64,000 nt of DNA. It comes from Phycisphaerae bacterium. Lineage in GTDB: Bacteria; Planctomycetota; Phycisphaerae; Phycisphaerales; UBA1924. Below are positions 21,820-31,361 of this stretch, piece by piece. The notes below the pieces were generated by a model, which saw nothing but the letters and a program-made list of their open reading frames with translations, was not told the origin of the DNA and did no database searches. The DNA is taken from assembly GCA_022180725.1 (NCBI GenBank), contig BQMO01000013.1:1-64000 (forward strand), in the 5' to 3' direction. A program made the translations under genes and the position numbers. Position 1 is the stretch's first letter; each line of letters begins with the position of its first letter.

Positions 21820-21855
21820 CGTCTTAACAATAAGACGGCGCTAAGCGGATGTGAA
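21820..21855 (-). promoter_or_regulatory. Candidate porin promoter with overlapping operator palindrome
   Basis: On the minus strand a -35-like TTCACA (21850-21855) and -10-like TATTGT (21827-21832) are 17 bases apart. A perfect palindrome CGTCTTA-ttgt-TAAGACG (21820-21837) covers the -10 element. The layout fits repression by a dimeric regulator. Expected transcript start is about 60 bases before the porin ATG. Confidence 0.4.
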
Positions 21856-21930
21856 TCGACTGTTCAGGATTGATGAGCGCCGCCCGCGATGACGTGATCC
21901 CGACAGACGGCTGGTGCGCCCCCATGGTGG

Positions 21931-22932
21931 TCAATCACGGAACGTGCCGTGGCAATCCTTGCACGTGGCGGCGATCAGTTTGAACTGCGCTGAAAGTTTC
22001 TTGGAATCATTCTCGCCCGCAGCCAGCATGTGCTCGAGCATCTCCGCCTCGGCGCTGTTCCGGCGCAGCAACTCCGCGAACTGGGCGGGCTTGGACTTGG
22101 CCTTGGCTGTCTCGGCGGAGAACTTGAGCAGATTGGCCAGGTTGCCCGCCACCGCGGCGGGAACGAGGTCGGGATGGTCCTTGGGAACCGTCCACCCGGC
22201 CCTCTCGATTTCCTTCAGGTGCTCGTGGGCCTCATCGATCTCGACCATGGCCTTGAGAAACCCCGTGGGTCGGGCACGCTCGGGGAACATGGGGCTGACG
22301 GCGTCGATCTCGGCCGAGGAAAGCACGCCCGCGTTGGTGACGCAGGCGAACAGACCCTTGTACCCGGCGGCCGTGCCGGACACTTTCATGCGTGCAACCA
22401 TGGCCTCGGGCGATGCCCAGCCGAGACTCGCTATGGCCGTTCCCGCGGCCCCGGCCGAACGGTGCTTGCCGTGGTGGCAGTGAACGTAAACGGGGCCAAG
22501 AGCGAGGGCGTCGCGGGTGGCGCGCGTGAGTTCGAGTTTGCGCTGCTCGTCAAAGCCGTTGTACCCGATGGGGAGGTGGATATAGCGGATGCCGCGGGCC
22601 TTGGCCGACTCCACGTCGGGCGCCCCGCCGTCCACGCTGATGATCGTCTTCACGCCCATCCCCGCGAGCGTGTCGAACCCCGCATCGCCCTCGGGAACGC
22701 TCCCGGACCAGTAGTGCTCGTGATACGCCACGACGTTGTGCAGCCCGGGCAGGTCCACGGGCGTGGTGTCGGCCATCGTGGGGCCGATGACCTTGGGGTA
22801 GACCTTCACGGGCTGCTTTGTGCGTACGGCGCACGAAAAAAGGGCCATGGTGACAAGTACACCCGCTACCCCGAACGCCAACATCACGAAGAGCGATGCG
22901 ATGAACTTTCTTTGATGGCGCGCGATCAACAT
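21931..22932 (-). CDS. Membrane-anchored tyrosine-phosphatase-like domain fused to a cytochrome c'-like tail
   Basis: 333 residues. A hydrophobic helix (about 11-34) anchors or exports the protein. The middle (about 60-200) is a dual-specificity-phosphatase-like domain with 'MGVKTIISVDGG', 'IRYIHLPIGY' and the loop 'VHCHHGKHRSAG', i.e. Cys152-x5-Arg158 plus Ser. The last roughly 110 residues are helical and end in 'CKDCHGTFRD' (Cys324, Cys327, His328), a c-type haem site placed as in cytochrome c'/c556. Haem attachment needs an exported location, which agrees with the N-terminal helix. The start at 22932 lacks a strong ribosome-binding site; longer starts are possible. No partner gene is obvious nearby. 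Confidence 0.75.
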   Translation of the reverse strand: MLIARHQRKFIASLFVMLAFGVAGVLVTMALFSCAVRTKQPVKVYPKVIGPTMADTTPVDLPGLHNVVAYHEHYWSGSVPEGDAGFDTLAGMGVKTIISVDGGAPDVESAKARGIRYIHLPIGYNGFDEQRKLELTRATRDALALGPVYVHCHHGKHRSAGAAGTAIASLGWASPEAMVARMKVSGTAAGYKGLFACVTNAGVLSSAEIDAVSPMFPERARPTGFLKAMVEIDEAHEHLKEIERAGWTVPKDHPDLVPAAVAGNLANLLKFSAETAKAKSKPAQFAELLRRNSAEAEMLEHMLAAGENDSKKLSAQFKLIAATCKDCHGTFRD

Positions 22933-23116
22933 ACTTGGGCCTGCGATTTGCAACGGGCCTCGACGACAGCCAGGCGGCATCATCGCCCGCGGCGCATTGT
23001 TACCGGGGCGGACAGGGCAGGTTGCACCCTCCGGAGAAATGTGATTCACAGGCTACGGACGGGGACGGCCCCTGCTCGACGTACCGGCTCCCGAGAAGTG
23101 CGCGCTGGTTGCCGTG

Positions 23117-23908
23117 TTACCCCGGGCCGGTCTTGGGCTTGCCGGTGGCGATGTCCTGGTTGCGGAAGTGGCGGACCATGTCGCGCATCATCTGGGCGCC
23201 GCGGGCACGCTGGGCCGCGTTCTGATTCGTGGAAATCGCGTTGTTCATGAACGCCGCGACTCGCCCGATGGCCTCGGGGGGCGGCTGGACGCGCCCCTCG
23301 CGCAGCGCGGCCCGATCGCGATTCGCCTGCTGGCGCACCTCGTTGATCCGATCGGCGTCGGAGACCTCGCGCGGCTCGCCGCCCAGGGCCTCGACCGTCT
23401 TGGTCATGTCCACAAAGACCTGTTCGAGGAAGTCTGACCGTTCCTCGGGCTTCACCTTGTCGTAGTCCTTCGCGTACTTGTCCCACATATCGATGGCCAG
23501 GCGCGCACCGTTCTGCTGAATCTGGTCCCGCGCCGCCCCGGCGATGCCCGCGGCGAAACTCGCCATCAGCACGCTGTCGCCCGCGTCCATGTTCTTCAGG
23601 CGATTCACCAGTTGCCCGATGAGTTTCATCCGCTCCTCGACGGGCAGCGCGTTGAACTCGTCGGTCAGCAGCGTGTAGTTGAAGACCTCGTCCATGCCCG
23701 CGGTGTCGTAGTCGGGCTGAGGAATGGGGCGCAGCCAGAAGTACAACCCCAGCCCGATCGCCAGCGCAGCGGCGCCGCTCGACGCCGACAGGATCGTGAG
23801 GGTCTTGCGGCGTTCTTCGTCGCTGCGCGTGTGGTCGCTCCACCAGCGGGCGAGCCAGTCACGCCCGTTGAGCACGGCCGTATCGAGCATGTCGCGTCGA
23901 AACCTCAT
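23117..23908 (-). CDS. Single-helix membrane protein of unknown function paired with a prepilin
   Basis: 263 residues. A short cytoplasmic N-terminus ('[15 protein letters not shown]') precedes one membrane helix (about 46-60), then a helical, charged exported domain with no recognised family. Its ATG overlaps the stop of the upstream prepilin gene (ATGA, 23905-23908), so translation is coupled and the two products probably work together. The size and topology resemble accessory pseudopilin or secretion-assembly components, but this is inference from context only. Confidence 0.7.
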   Translation of the reverse strand: MRFRRDMLDTAVLNGRDWLARWWSDHTRSDEERRKTLTILSASSGAAALAIGLGLYFWLRPIPQPDYDTAGMDEVFNYTLLTDEFNALPVEERMKLIGQLVNRLKNMDAGDSVLMASFAAGIAGAARDQIQQNGARLAIDMWDKYAKDYDKVKPEERSDFLEQVFVDMTKTVEALGGEPREVSDADRINEVRQQANRDRAALREGRVQPPPEAIGRVAAFMNNAISTNQNAAQRARGAQMMRDMVRHFRNQDIATGKPKTGPG

Positions 23909-24648
23909 CCGCCCAGCCCTCCCCCGAATCGGATCGTGTCCATGACCAGCCGCGCGATGTCCTGCTCGCCGAAGTACGGGGACTTGGCGGCCCGCCAATC
24001 GCCGTAGAACACCGCGTTGCGGTCCCAGATCACGTCGGCGGCGAGGTCGCCCCGGCGGTCGGTCTGGAAGCGGAGGTTGTGCCAGTCGTCCGCGTCGATG
24101 ATGACCGGCAGCGCGGGATTGAAGTTCTCGAACGCCTTGCTCACCCCGTGCTGCACGTTGCGGATCGTCAGCACCTCGGCGGCCACCATCACGAACGCGG
24201 GGGTGTACTCGTAACTCGTCCCCGTGATCTGCCACAGGGGCTTGTTGTTGTTGGCGGCGTCGCCGGAATCCATGTCGCTGGGGCAGCGCCACGGCTCGGG
24301 CACTGTCCAGTCCGAGTCGGGCGTTTCGCGGAAGGGCATCGCCGCGTCGGTGTACTTGCGCATGACGTCGAGCAGCGACGGATCATTCTCGTTGCTGCCC
24401 TCGTTGAGCGGGCGCACCTTGGGCAGCATGCCCTTGCCCTCCTGGTCCATGTACATCTGGAGGCTCGTGCCGATGCTCTTGAGGTTCACCATGCACTTGG
24501 TCCGCCGGGCGCTCTCGCGGGCCTTGCCGACGGCGGGCAGGGTAATGCTCACCAGGATGGTGATGATCGCCAGCACGACAAGGAGTTCGATGAGCGTGAA
24601 CGCCCGCCGTGTTCCGTACATGACATTGCTCTCGGTCAAAGTCCGCAT
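23905..24648 (-). CDS. Prepilin-like protein (type IV pilin/type II secretion pseudopilin)
   Basis: 247 residues. The N-terminus has the prepilin signal '[22 protein letters not shown]', with Phe as +1, Glu at +5 and a helical core used for membrane anchoring and fibre packing. The leader is 8 residues if translation starts at 'MYGTRRA' (24621) or 17 from the ATG at 24648. The rest matches the planctomycete style: '[25 protein letters not shown]', 'WRCPSD' and a late Trp/Asp-rich segment. It lacks the usual 'DGH' end. It overlaps the next gene by 4 bases. The prepilin peptidase gene is not in the window. Confidence 0.85.
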   Translation of the reverse strand: MRTLTESNVMYGTRRAFTLIELLVVLAIITILVSITLPAVGKARESARRTKCMVNLKSIGTSLQMYMDQEGKGMLPKVRPLNEGSNENDPSLLDVMRKYTDAAMPFRETPDSDWTVPEPWRCPSDMDSGDAANNNKPLWQITGTSYEYTPAFVMVAAEVLTIRNVQHGVSKAFENFNPALPVIIDADDWHNLRFQTDRRGDLAADVIWDRNAVFYGDWRAAKSPYFGEQDIARLVMDTIRFGGGLGG

Positions 24649-24726
24649 GGCTCGTTCCCATCAACCCGGGGTCGGTCGCCCCGGCGAGGATTGTTCGCCG
24701 GCAACGGCCGGGCGTTACGATGGGGG

Positions 24727-25920
24727 ATGCCCGACCGAACGCCGATCGACCCCGTCGCCAGAGCCGCCCACCTGGACTGGCTCCGCGACCTGACGCAGAT
24801 TCCCACGGCCGCGGGCCGGGAAGATCGCGTGATCCGCTGGATCAAGGCCTGGGCGGCGGCCCGGACGGGCATCATGCTCGCCGAGGACCAAGCCGGAAAC
24901 CTTACCCTCGGTCGAGCCAATACCCCGAGCGGCTTGCCCGTGGTGTACTACACGGCCCACCTGGATCATCCGGCGTTCGTGGTCGAACGGGTCGTGGCGC
25001 CGACGGTGGTGGAACTCTCCTTCCGCGGCGGGGTGATGTCGGACTACTTCACGAACGCGCGGGTTCGCGTGTTCGACCATGACGATGGGTGGTACACGGG
25101 CACCCTGACCGGGAAGGCCGACGCGCCGGGGCCGTTCACGCACTACACCGCCGAGTTGGAGCGGGTGGGGAAATCCCTCCGCGTGGGCGACGTGGGCGTG
25201 TGGGACCTGCCCCCCGCGGGGATCGTGGATGGGTGCATGCACACGCACGCGTGCGACGACCTCGCGGCGGCGGCGGCGGCGTTGGCGGCGTTCGACGTGC
25301 TGCTCACACGCCCCCCAACGCAGGACGTGCGATTGCTCTTGACGCGGGCGGAAGAGGTGGGCTTTCTCGGGGCGATCGCGGCGGTCCGGCTCGGCACGGT
25401 GCCGAAGGGCGCGCGAATACTCGCGCTCGAGAACAGCCGGAGTTTCCCGGACTCCCCGATCGGCGGCGGGCCGATCGTGCGCGTGGGCGACCGCATCTCG
25501 ATTTTTTCCCCCCGGCTCACCGACGCGGTGGCGAAGCGGGCCGAGCAGATCGCCGGCGGGCCGGCGCAGGCAACCGCTCAGCAGAAGAACAGCGGGCTGC
25601 CCTCGTGGAAGTGGCAGCGCAAACTCATGGCCGGGGGCGCCTGCGAGGCGAGCGTCTTTTGCGAGGCCGGGTACGAGTGCACCTGCGTCTGCCTGCCGCT
25701 GGGAAACTACCACAACATGGGCGACTTGGCGGCGGTGCAGGCGGGGACGAACACCAAGCCCGCGACCATCGAGCGCGAGTTCATCGCGGTGGCGGACTAC
25801 GAGGGACTGGTCGATCTGCTGGTGGGGTGCGGGGTGGCGTTGCCCGCGTCGGGCGGGAATGCGGCCCTGTTCGAGAAGTTGTATACGGAGAAGAGGTTTG
25901 TGCTGGGGTCGAACCTGTAG
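24727..25920 (+). CDS. M42/M20-like zinc metallopeptidase
   Basis: 397 residues. Family features are the dinuclear-zinc ligands in order: 'YYTAHLDHP' (His, Asp), 'HACDDLAAAAAAL' (bridging Asp), 'RAEEVGFLGA' (catalytic and ligand Glu) and a late His in 'NYHNMGD'. This resembles glutamyl-aminopeptidase-type M42 enzymes, which trim peptides in the cytoplasm. No signal peptide is seen. The frame is open far upstream, but similarity begins just after the ATG at 24727. It converges with the Tat-exported epimerase gene. Confidence 0.85.
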   Translation: MPDRTPIDPVARAAHLDWLRDLTQIPTAAGREDRVIRWIKAWAAARTGIMLAEDQAGNLTLGRANTPSGLPVVYYTAHLDHPAFVVERVVAPTVVELSFRGGVMSDYFTNARVRVFDHDDGWYTGTLTGKADAPGPFTHYTAELERVGKSLRVGDVGVWDLPPAGIVDGCMHTHACDDLAAAAAALAAFDVLLTRPPTQDVRLLLTRAEEVGFLGAIAAVRLGTVPKGARILALENSRSFPDSPIGGGPIVRVGDRISIFSPRLTDAVAKRAEQIAGGPAQATAQQKNSGLPSWKWQRKLMAGGACEASVFCEAGYECTCVCLPLGNYHNMGDLAAVQAGTNTKPATIEREFIAVADYEGLVDLLVGCGVALPASGGNAALFEKLYTEKRFVLGSNL

Positions 25921-25935
25921 CCACGTGCTCGCGGC

Positions 25936-27186
25936 TCAGCCGCCGGTGCGTTCCTTCCAACGTGCCAGCACCTCGGCCTCGGAATCGCGCGACGGGCCGG
26001 CGCGGAGCAGAGCCGGGTTGGCCATCGGGGGTGGGGCCTCGCCACGGGCTTTGGCGGCGTCGATCATCTCCTGCGTCACGCGGGCGCGGCGTTCGAGTTC
26101 CCCGGGCCACCACGAGAGAATTTCGGCGCAGGTGTCGGCGGCGGGACGCGTCGTGAGACCCGCGGCCACGGCCCGCGCGATGCTCCGCTGATGAAACCCG
26201 GCGTATTCGCCCGTCGGGGGAATCCAGATGGAGAAACCCTCCTTCGGCCCGTTCGCTTCGAGCCACGAGGCGGACACCCACGTGCGCTCCGCGGGGGCAT
26301 GGGTGAGCCGGCGCGAAGCCTCGGCGCAGGCGTCGAGCGTCTTGCCCCAGGTTGTGCCGCCGACCGGGCCGGTGACGTTCATCACGCCGGCCGTCTTGTG
26401 CTCGATGCCGTGGAGGATGAACGCGGCGAGGTCGCGCACGTCGATGAACTGCACGGGGTCGTCCGGCGTGCCGGGCGCGAGCATCATGCCGCCTTGGCTC
26501 GTGCGGACGGGCCAGTAAGTGAAGCGGTCGGTATCGTCGCGCACGCCGACGATGTACCCGGGGCGGAGATTGAGCGTGCGCCCGGGGAAGGCGGCCTCGG
26601 CGGCCTGTTCGCACAGGGCCTTGAGCGGGCCGTAGTACGACATCTGCGGTCCCATGTTCTCGATCGTCGGATCGGGCATCACGCCCACCGGCGCGGCCTC
26701 GTCCATACCGCCTTTCTCGTTGCTCGCGTAGACCGAGAGGGTCGAGATGAACACGTACATCCCCGCGGCCGGGGCGAGCAGTTCGGCGGAAGCCTTGACG
26801 ACGCGCGGGTAGTACCCGCTGGTATCAACGACGGCGTCCCATTTCGCACCCTTCGCGATGGCGTCTGCAATCTCGGCAAGGCCCTTGGGGCCTTCCGGCT
26901 TGGGGTCCTCGGCGTGCTTGTCGGGGTCGCGGTTGCCGTGAAGACGCGTTGCGAAGTCGAAGGTCGTGCCCTTGGTCTTTTCACGTCGCCCGCGGTTGAA
27001 GAGGGTCAACTCGTGCCCGCGTTTCTGGGCCTCCTCGACGATCGCCGGGCCGAGGAACCCCGTCCCGCCGAGGATCAGGATGCGCAGCGGCTTGCGGCGG
27101 GGCCGGGCCAGGGCGCCGGGGGTGAATGCCAGGGCCGCCGAGGCGGCGAGGGAGGCCTGAAGGAATGCGCGTCGCGATGTGGTCAT
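25936..27186 (-). CDS. Tat-exported NAD-dependent epimerase/dehydratase-like protein
   Basis: 416 residues. The start 'MTTSRRAFLQASLAASAALAF' is a twin-arginine signal, so a folded, cofactor-loaded protein is exported. The mature part opens with the Rossmann motif 'ILILGGTGFLG' and continues as an extended SDR: 'VVDTSGYYPR', 'FISTLSVYA' and 'SYYGPLKALCEQAAEAAF' (Tyr-x3-Lys active-site pair). A 'GFSIWIPPTGEYAGFH' segment is shared with planctomycete isoflavone-reductase-like proteins. The C-terminal 40 residues are a charged extension. Substrate unknown. It is divergent from the gene at 27297 with 110 bases between starts. Confidence 0.85.
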   Translation of the reverse strand: MTTSRRAFLQASLAASAALAFTPGALARPRRKPLRILILGGTGFLGPAIVEEAQKRGHELTLFNRGRREKTKGTTFDFATRLHGNRDPDKHAEDPKPEGPKGLAEIADAIAKGAKWDAVVDTSGYYPRVVKASAELLAPAAGMYVFISTLSVYASNEKGGMDEAAPVGVMPDPTIENMGPQMSYYGPLKALCEQAAEAAFPGRTLNLRPGYIVGVRDDTDRFTYWPVRTSQGGMMLAPGTPDDPVQFIDVRDLAAFILHGIEHKTAGVMNVTGPVGGTTWGKTLDACAEASRRLTHAPAERTWVSASWLEANGPKEGFSIWIPPTGEYAGFHQRSIARAVAAGLTTRPAADTCAEILSWWPGELERRARVTQEMIDAAKARGEAPPPMANPALLRAGPSRDSEAEVLARWKERTGG

Positions 27187-27296
27187 GGGTGAAGGTTCCC
27201 GGGTGTCGGTGGTCCGCATGGATGCGGACGGGGAGGTTTCCCGTCGGCGAATGCCGCGGGAGCGAACAGGGTTCTGGGCCGCCCGTACGATTCTCC

Positions 27297-29240
27297 ATGC
27301 ATGTGCCGTTCTTGCTCTGCGCGACGGTCGCCCTGGGCCTCGGACACGCCCAGCCCCCGGCCGCCCCGTCCGACCCCCCGCCGCAGGTTCGACTGGGGCA
27401 GCGCGTCGAACGTGTGCGGCAGGCGGCGCAGGTGTGCCCGACGCTGGTGATCGTGCCCGACGCGGCGTCGTACATCGAGGCCATCGCCCGTTGGACTCCC
27501 AGCCTGCGGTACCCCGTGCTGATCGACGACGGTACCCCCGCGACCAGAAACCTGATCGCCCTCTTCGCGCGGGGGTTCGAGCCGATGCGCGTGGTGCGTT
27601 GGTCACGGACGCCCGGGGCCACGTTTCGGGCCGAGGACTTCGCGAAACTCGACGCCCGCGCGGTGACGGCGGCGGTGGCGCGGGCGTGGGGCGTGCCCGA
27701 GGGCGACGCGACCGACGACGCGTTGCTCTCCCGATGGAAAGCCGGCGGATACACGCCCCCGGGCGTCGTGGTCGTGGGCCTGGATGACCCGGCATGGACG
27801 GCGGGACTCGCACTGGCGGCGGGGCGGGGCCAGCCGCTGGTGTTCGTCAAGGCTCGGCAGGGCGTGGACACGCTCACCGGCCCGCCCGAGGCCGAGGCAC
27901 TGCTGCGGGCCATCGAGATCGGCGCGGAATCGACCGGGTTGACCTGGCGCAGCCTGGGCGACGACCTCGACGCCGTCACGCTCTGCCTGAACACGCCGAA
28001 TCGGTACGACGCCGAGAAGGACCACCTCGCGATGACCGACCGCGTGGGGCGGCTCGGGCCCGCGGCGACGCCGGGCGACCGCTGGGCCTGGTGCGGTCAA
28101 ATCTTCGGCACGGCCCCCCGCGCCGCGTACGCCGCCATGGGCGCGCTGTTCCTGGAACCCGGCGGCGCGTGGTTCTTCGACGGGTACGAGGACGCGGCCC
28201 CGTGGAACACGTTCGACGCGGGCAAGGCCGCGTCGTACTTCACCCGCGCGGGCGTCCGTGTCGAAGTGCACGACACCCCCCGGCAGGGGGCGGCTGACTG
28301 GCGCCTGCGCGCCGCCCGCCCGCTCGACGCCGGGGTGATCTTCGTCAATACCAAGGGCTACGTCGACTACTTCGATCTTCAGCCCGGCAAGTGCACCCCC
28401 AACGACGTGCCCTTCGTGTCAACGCCCGCCGCCGCGTTTATCGTGCACTCTTGGTCCGCCGCCAACGCCGGGAACCGCGATCAACTGGCCGGCCGATGGC
28501 TCGAACGCGGCGTCTTCGCCTACGTCGGCTCGGTTCACGAACCGTTCCTGCACGCCTTTGTCCCCACCCCCGTGCTGGCGGCGCGCCTGGCCTCGGGCGC
28601 GCCCCTCGGGGCGGCGGCGCGGCACGACCCCTCGACCTGGTGGAAAGTCGCCGTGCTGGGCGACCCGCTGTACACGCTCGGCCCCGCGGTCCGGCGCGCC
28701 GCGAGCCAGCCCCCGCTGGACGACGCCGAGGATGTCCAGGCGAACCTGCGCGACCTGCTCACCCACGCGAAGTACGCCGAGGCATTCGCCGCGCTAAACC
28801 TCGCCGGGCGCGAGAACGAAACGGCCCGCCTGGCGGGGGCGCTGCTGCGGAGCACCCCCGACGCGATCACCCCCGTCGCGGCCCGCGAGGCCGTGCTGCC
28901 GCTCTTTCGCGAAGGCGAGACCGATGCCGTGTGGCGAGTCTTCGCCCGACTCGACGTGGCGGACCAGCGCGACCCGACTCTCCGCGACGCGCTCTGGCTG
29001 AGCGCCACCCCCCTGCTCGACGGCCAGCCCGATGCGGGGCTTCTGACGCTCCTCGCCGCGAACGTGCGGGCGTATCAACCCGTGCGCGACGCGCTGCTCG
29101 TGGCCCGCGCGGTACACGCGGCGCGGGGCCTCGCCGCGGCGGAGGCCGTGCTCGCGGAGATTCGCGCCCGGCTCGCGCCCGCGGACCGTGAACAACTCGA
29201 CGCTGGTGCCAAGCAACCCCCGGAGACGTGGGGACGGTGA
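27297..29240 (+). CDS. Large secreted protein with caspase-like (C25-type) features, function unknown
   Basis: 647 residues with a short signal peptide ('FLLCATVALGLGHA'). The middle and C-terminal part has a pattern seen in exported C25/caspase-like proteins of unknown role: 'VIFVNTKGYVDYFDL', 'PAAAFIVHSWSAANAG', 'GVFAYVGSVHEPFLHAF' and 'WKVAVLGDPLYTLGPA'. The last 150 residues look like helical repeats. The His in 'IVHSWSA' would sit where gingipain-like enzymes place a catalytic His, but a matching Cys is not evident, so peptidase activity is doubtful. It converges with the gene at 29261. Confidence 0.65.
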   Translation: MHVPFLLCATVALGLGHAQPPAAPSDPPPQVRLGQRVERVRQAAQVCPTLVIVPDAASYIEAIARWTPSLRYPVLIDDGTPATRNLIALFARGFEPMRVVRWSRTPGATFRAEDFAKLDARAVTAAVARAWGVPEGDATDDALLSRWKAGGYTPPGVVVVGLDDPAWTAGLALAAGRGQPLVFVKARQGVDTLTGPPEAEALLRAIEIGAESTGLTWRSLGDDLDAVTLCLNTPNRYDAEKDHLAMTDRVGRLGPAATPGDRWAWCGQIFGTAPRAAYAAMGALFLEPGGAWFFDGYEDAAPWNTFDAGKAASYFTRAGVRVEVHDTPRQGAADWRLRAARPLDAGVIFVNTKGYVDYFDLQPGKCTPNDVPFVSTPAAAFIVHSWSAANAGNRDQLAGRWLERGVFAYVGSVHEPFLHAFVPTPVLAARLASGAPLGAAARHDPSTWWKVAVLGDPLYTLGPAVRRAASQPPLDDAEDVQANLRDLLTHAKYAEAFAALNLAGRENETARLAGALLRSTPDAITPVAAREAVLPLFREGETDAVWRVFARLDVADQRDPTLRDALWLSATPLLDGQPDAGLLTLLAANVRAYQPVRDALLVARAVHAARGLAAAEAVLAEIRARLAPADREQLDAGAKQPPETWGR

Positions 29241-29260
29241 CACTCGATTTTGGTCCGGTC

Positions 29261-30493
29261 CTAGAGCCGTTCCGCCTGACGCCGAAGTTTCTCCAGCAGG
29301 TCGTCGTGCTGCTGCCGCACGGCCCGCCCCTCTCGCGAGTCCGGCTCGTACGACTGCGTGAGCGATTCCAACGCCCATAAAGCAAGTCCAGGACGGCCGT
29401 AGTTGTCCCCCGCCGTGAGTTTGTTCAAGAGTCCGAGCCGGCGTTCCTCGTAGGAATCACGCCAGAAATCGCCGGGGGGCGGTGGGGCCGCCTCCTGGAG
29501 CAACTGCACACCCGAGGCCACGAAATCGGCCGCCGAGGCGATGCCGCGCACAGGTTGCATCGCCATGAACATCTGATCGAGCACATCGAGCCGTGTAATA
29601 GCCATCGTTGGGTCGCGGAGCGCCTCCGGGGTCGTCACTTCCTGCCAGGTGCTTTCGAGCATGCGAACGGCACGGGGGAAGTACCGACCTTCGGCCCATG
29701 TCTGTGCCACACGGAGCGCCATCGTGCGCGCGATCTCCGCCCGATTCACGGCCCGATAGGCCTCGACCGCGCGCTCCCCAGCCTCGCCGGCCTCGGCGTA
29801 GCGATGCTGCGCCGCCAAGGACGCGTGGAGCATGGACAGCGCCGCGGCCCGCTCCACCGGGGGCATGTACGCCTCGTCGACTCGTTCAAGGATCGTCCGC
29901 GCGACCCACTCGGCGCCGATGTAGTCCTTGCGCACCAGCCGATCCACCGCGAGGTTGTTCAGCGACGCCTCGGCGCATCCCCCCGTGCTCGCCCATCGCT
30001 CGTCGAGGACGAGCCCGCCCGCCTGGATGAGTTCCCAGATCTCCTCGCGAAGCCTGAGCACCTCGGCCTTGGCGCTGCCCGGACTGGGGACAAGGGCGCG
30101 AAGCCCCGGCGCGATCAGGTGTATGAGCATGCACTTGGCACGCACGCGGATCGGTCCGGAGATGGGCGCATCGCCGAGGAGCCTGAGCAGATGTTCCGCG
30201 TCGCCGCGTTGCGCACCGTCGAGCACTTCATCGCGGGAGGCGTACACGATTCCCGCCGCCCAATCCAGCGCTGCCTCGTGGGTGCCGAAGCGCGTGATGA
30301 CGCTCATCAGCCCCGCCGTGTCCTGTTCGCCGTACACCATCCGCTTCGCGTTCGTCGCGGGAAGTCCCGGCTCCGGGGCGCGACGAACCAGCACCACCAC
30401 CACCCCGACCAGACCCAGCGTCACGATAAACGCCGCCACGCCGTGCCGGCGGCTCTGACGTGCGAAGTCGTTGATAGGTTTATCCGTGGTCAT
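29261..30493 (-). CDS. Single-helix membrane protein with TPR-like helical domain
   Basis: 410 residues. A short basic N-terminus precedes one membrane helix (about 18-37). The exported part is nearly all helical, with repeats of TPR/Sel1-like character (Ala-rich 'AALSMLHASLAAQHRYAEAGEAGERAVEAY' style pairs), which suggests a protein-interaction scaffold. No catalytic motif. The ATG at 30493 is used because similarity to a normal membrane N-terminus starts there. It lies 14 bases downstream of the Cys-rich gene at 30508 on the same strand, so both may share the promoter at 31362-31389. Confidence 0.7.
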   Translation of the reverse strand: MTTDKPINDFARQSRRHGVAAFIVTLGLVGVVVVLVRRAPEPGLPATNAKRMVYGEQDTAGLMSVITRFGTHEAALDWAAGIVYASRDEVLDGAQRGDAEHLLRLLGDAPISGPIRVRAKCMLIHLIAPGLRALVPSPGSAKAEVLRLREEIWELIQAGGLVLDERWASTGGCAEASLNNLAVDRLVRKDYIGAEWVARTILERVDEAYMPPVERAAALSMLHASLAAQHRYAEAGEAGERAVEAYRAVNRAEIARTMALRVAQTWAEGRYFPRAVRMLESTWQEVTTPEALRDPTMAITRLDVLDQMFMAMQPVRGIASAADFVASGVQLLQEAAPPPPGDFWRDSYEERRLGLLNKLTAGDNYGRPGLALWALESLTQSYEPDSREGRAVRQQHDDLLEKLRRQAERL

Positions 30494-30507
30494 CGTGCCA
30501 CCCTTGT

Positions 30508-31320
30508 CTACTGATCGACGTAACACCCGCAGCACGGCTGTTCACCCGGCGCCAAGGCAACGCACGGGATGACACTCGGGCAGCATGGCTCGGCACGTTT
30601 GCCATCGAACGGGTCCGGGTCGGGAATCTGCCCACCGCATTCGCCCGGCAAGGGCGCAATCTGCCAATCCGGCCATGGCTTGTGCACCACCGATGACGAC
30701 ACCACCTGCACGCATTCCGCACTCCCCGGGTACGGATTCCCGGCCGCGTTGTAGCAGGTGTAGGTGCATCGATGGGTGTACTCCACCGACGCATGGACGC
30801 GCTTCTCGACTTTCACAAAGCGGCCGAAGTGCTTCCAGCAGTGTTGCTGCAAAATGTTGCCCGGAAGTCGCTGCGTCTCTTCGTGGCAATGGCTGTACCC
30901 AGCCTCGACCTCGATCGACGCATCCACGAGATTGGCAAGAAAGAGCGATAGCGGTATCGTGGCTTTGGTCGATCCGGACCAGCAGGTGCTCTGCTTGACT
31001 TCCTTCCCGGCGTCACAGAAGCCCGGCGGCGGCACCTGGCTGCATGGGAGCAACGCGCATGGGGTACTCGTGCACGGAATCCATGGTTCGGGTGTGAGCG
31101 TTGTCGTTATTGTTGGCTCAATCAGCCAGCGCGCCTCATAGGCGTATTGAATGCCCGACGCCGGGAATCCCTGACCGCTACACGTAGGGCTTGTGCAACA
31201 GGCACGATCATTCGGCGCGGGTGGGTCATCCGCAGACAGCGCATGACTCGCGCCGCTCACACCGAGGACCAGTGCGATCAGTTTCATACCCGACCGAGCG
31301 TCATGCGTCCAATCGTTCAT
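30508..31320 (-). CDS. Cys-rich secreted protein
   Basis: About 270 residues. A signal peptide begins either at 'MNDWTH' (31320, with GAGAGG upstream) or at 'MKLIALVLGVSGASHALSA' (31287). The mature part has many cysteines, clustered at the front ('RACCTSPTCSG'), in the middle ('CTYTCYNAAG') and at the end ('EPCCPSVIPC', 'EQPCCGCYVDQ'), so it is probably disulfide-stabilised outside the cytoplasm. No family was recognised. Less GC-rich than the surroundings. It has a near-consensus promoter whose spacer holds ten G in a row. The TPR-like membrane protein follows it. Confidence 0.65.
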   Translation of the reverse strand: MNDWTHDARSGMKLIALVLGVSGASHALSADDPPAPNDRACCTSPTCSGQGFPASGIQYAYEARWLIEPTITTTLTPEPWIPCTSTPCALLPCSQVPPPGFCDAGKEVKQSTCWSGSTKATIPLSLFLANLVDASIEVEAGYSHCHEETQRLPGNILQQHCWKHFGRFVKVEKRVHASVEYTHRCTYTCYNAAGNPYPGSAECVQVVSSSVVHKPWPDWQIAPLPGECGGQIPDPDPFDGKRAEPCCPSVIPCVALAPGEQPCCGCYVDQ

Positions 31321-31361
31321 GCATTCCTCTCTTGTCACCCACTACCGTGGGAACTTTGAGG

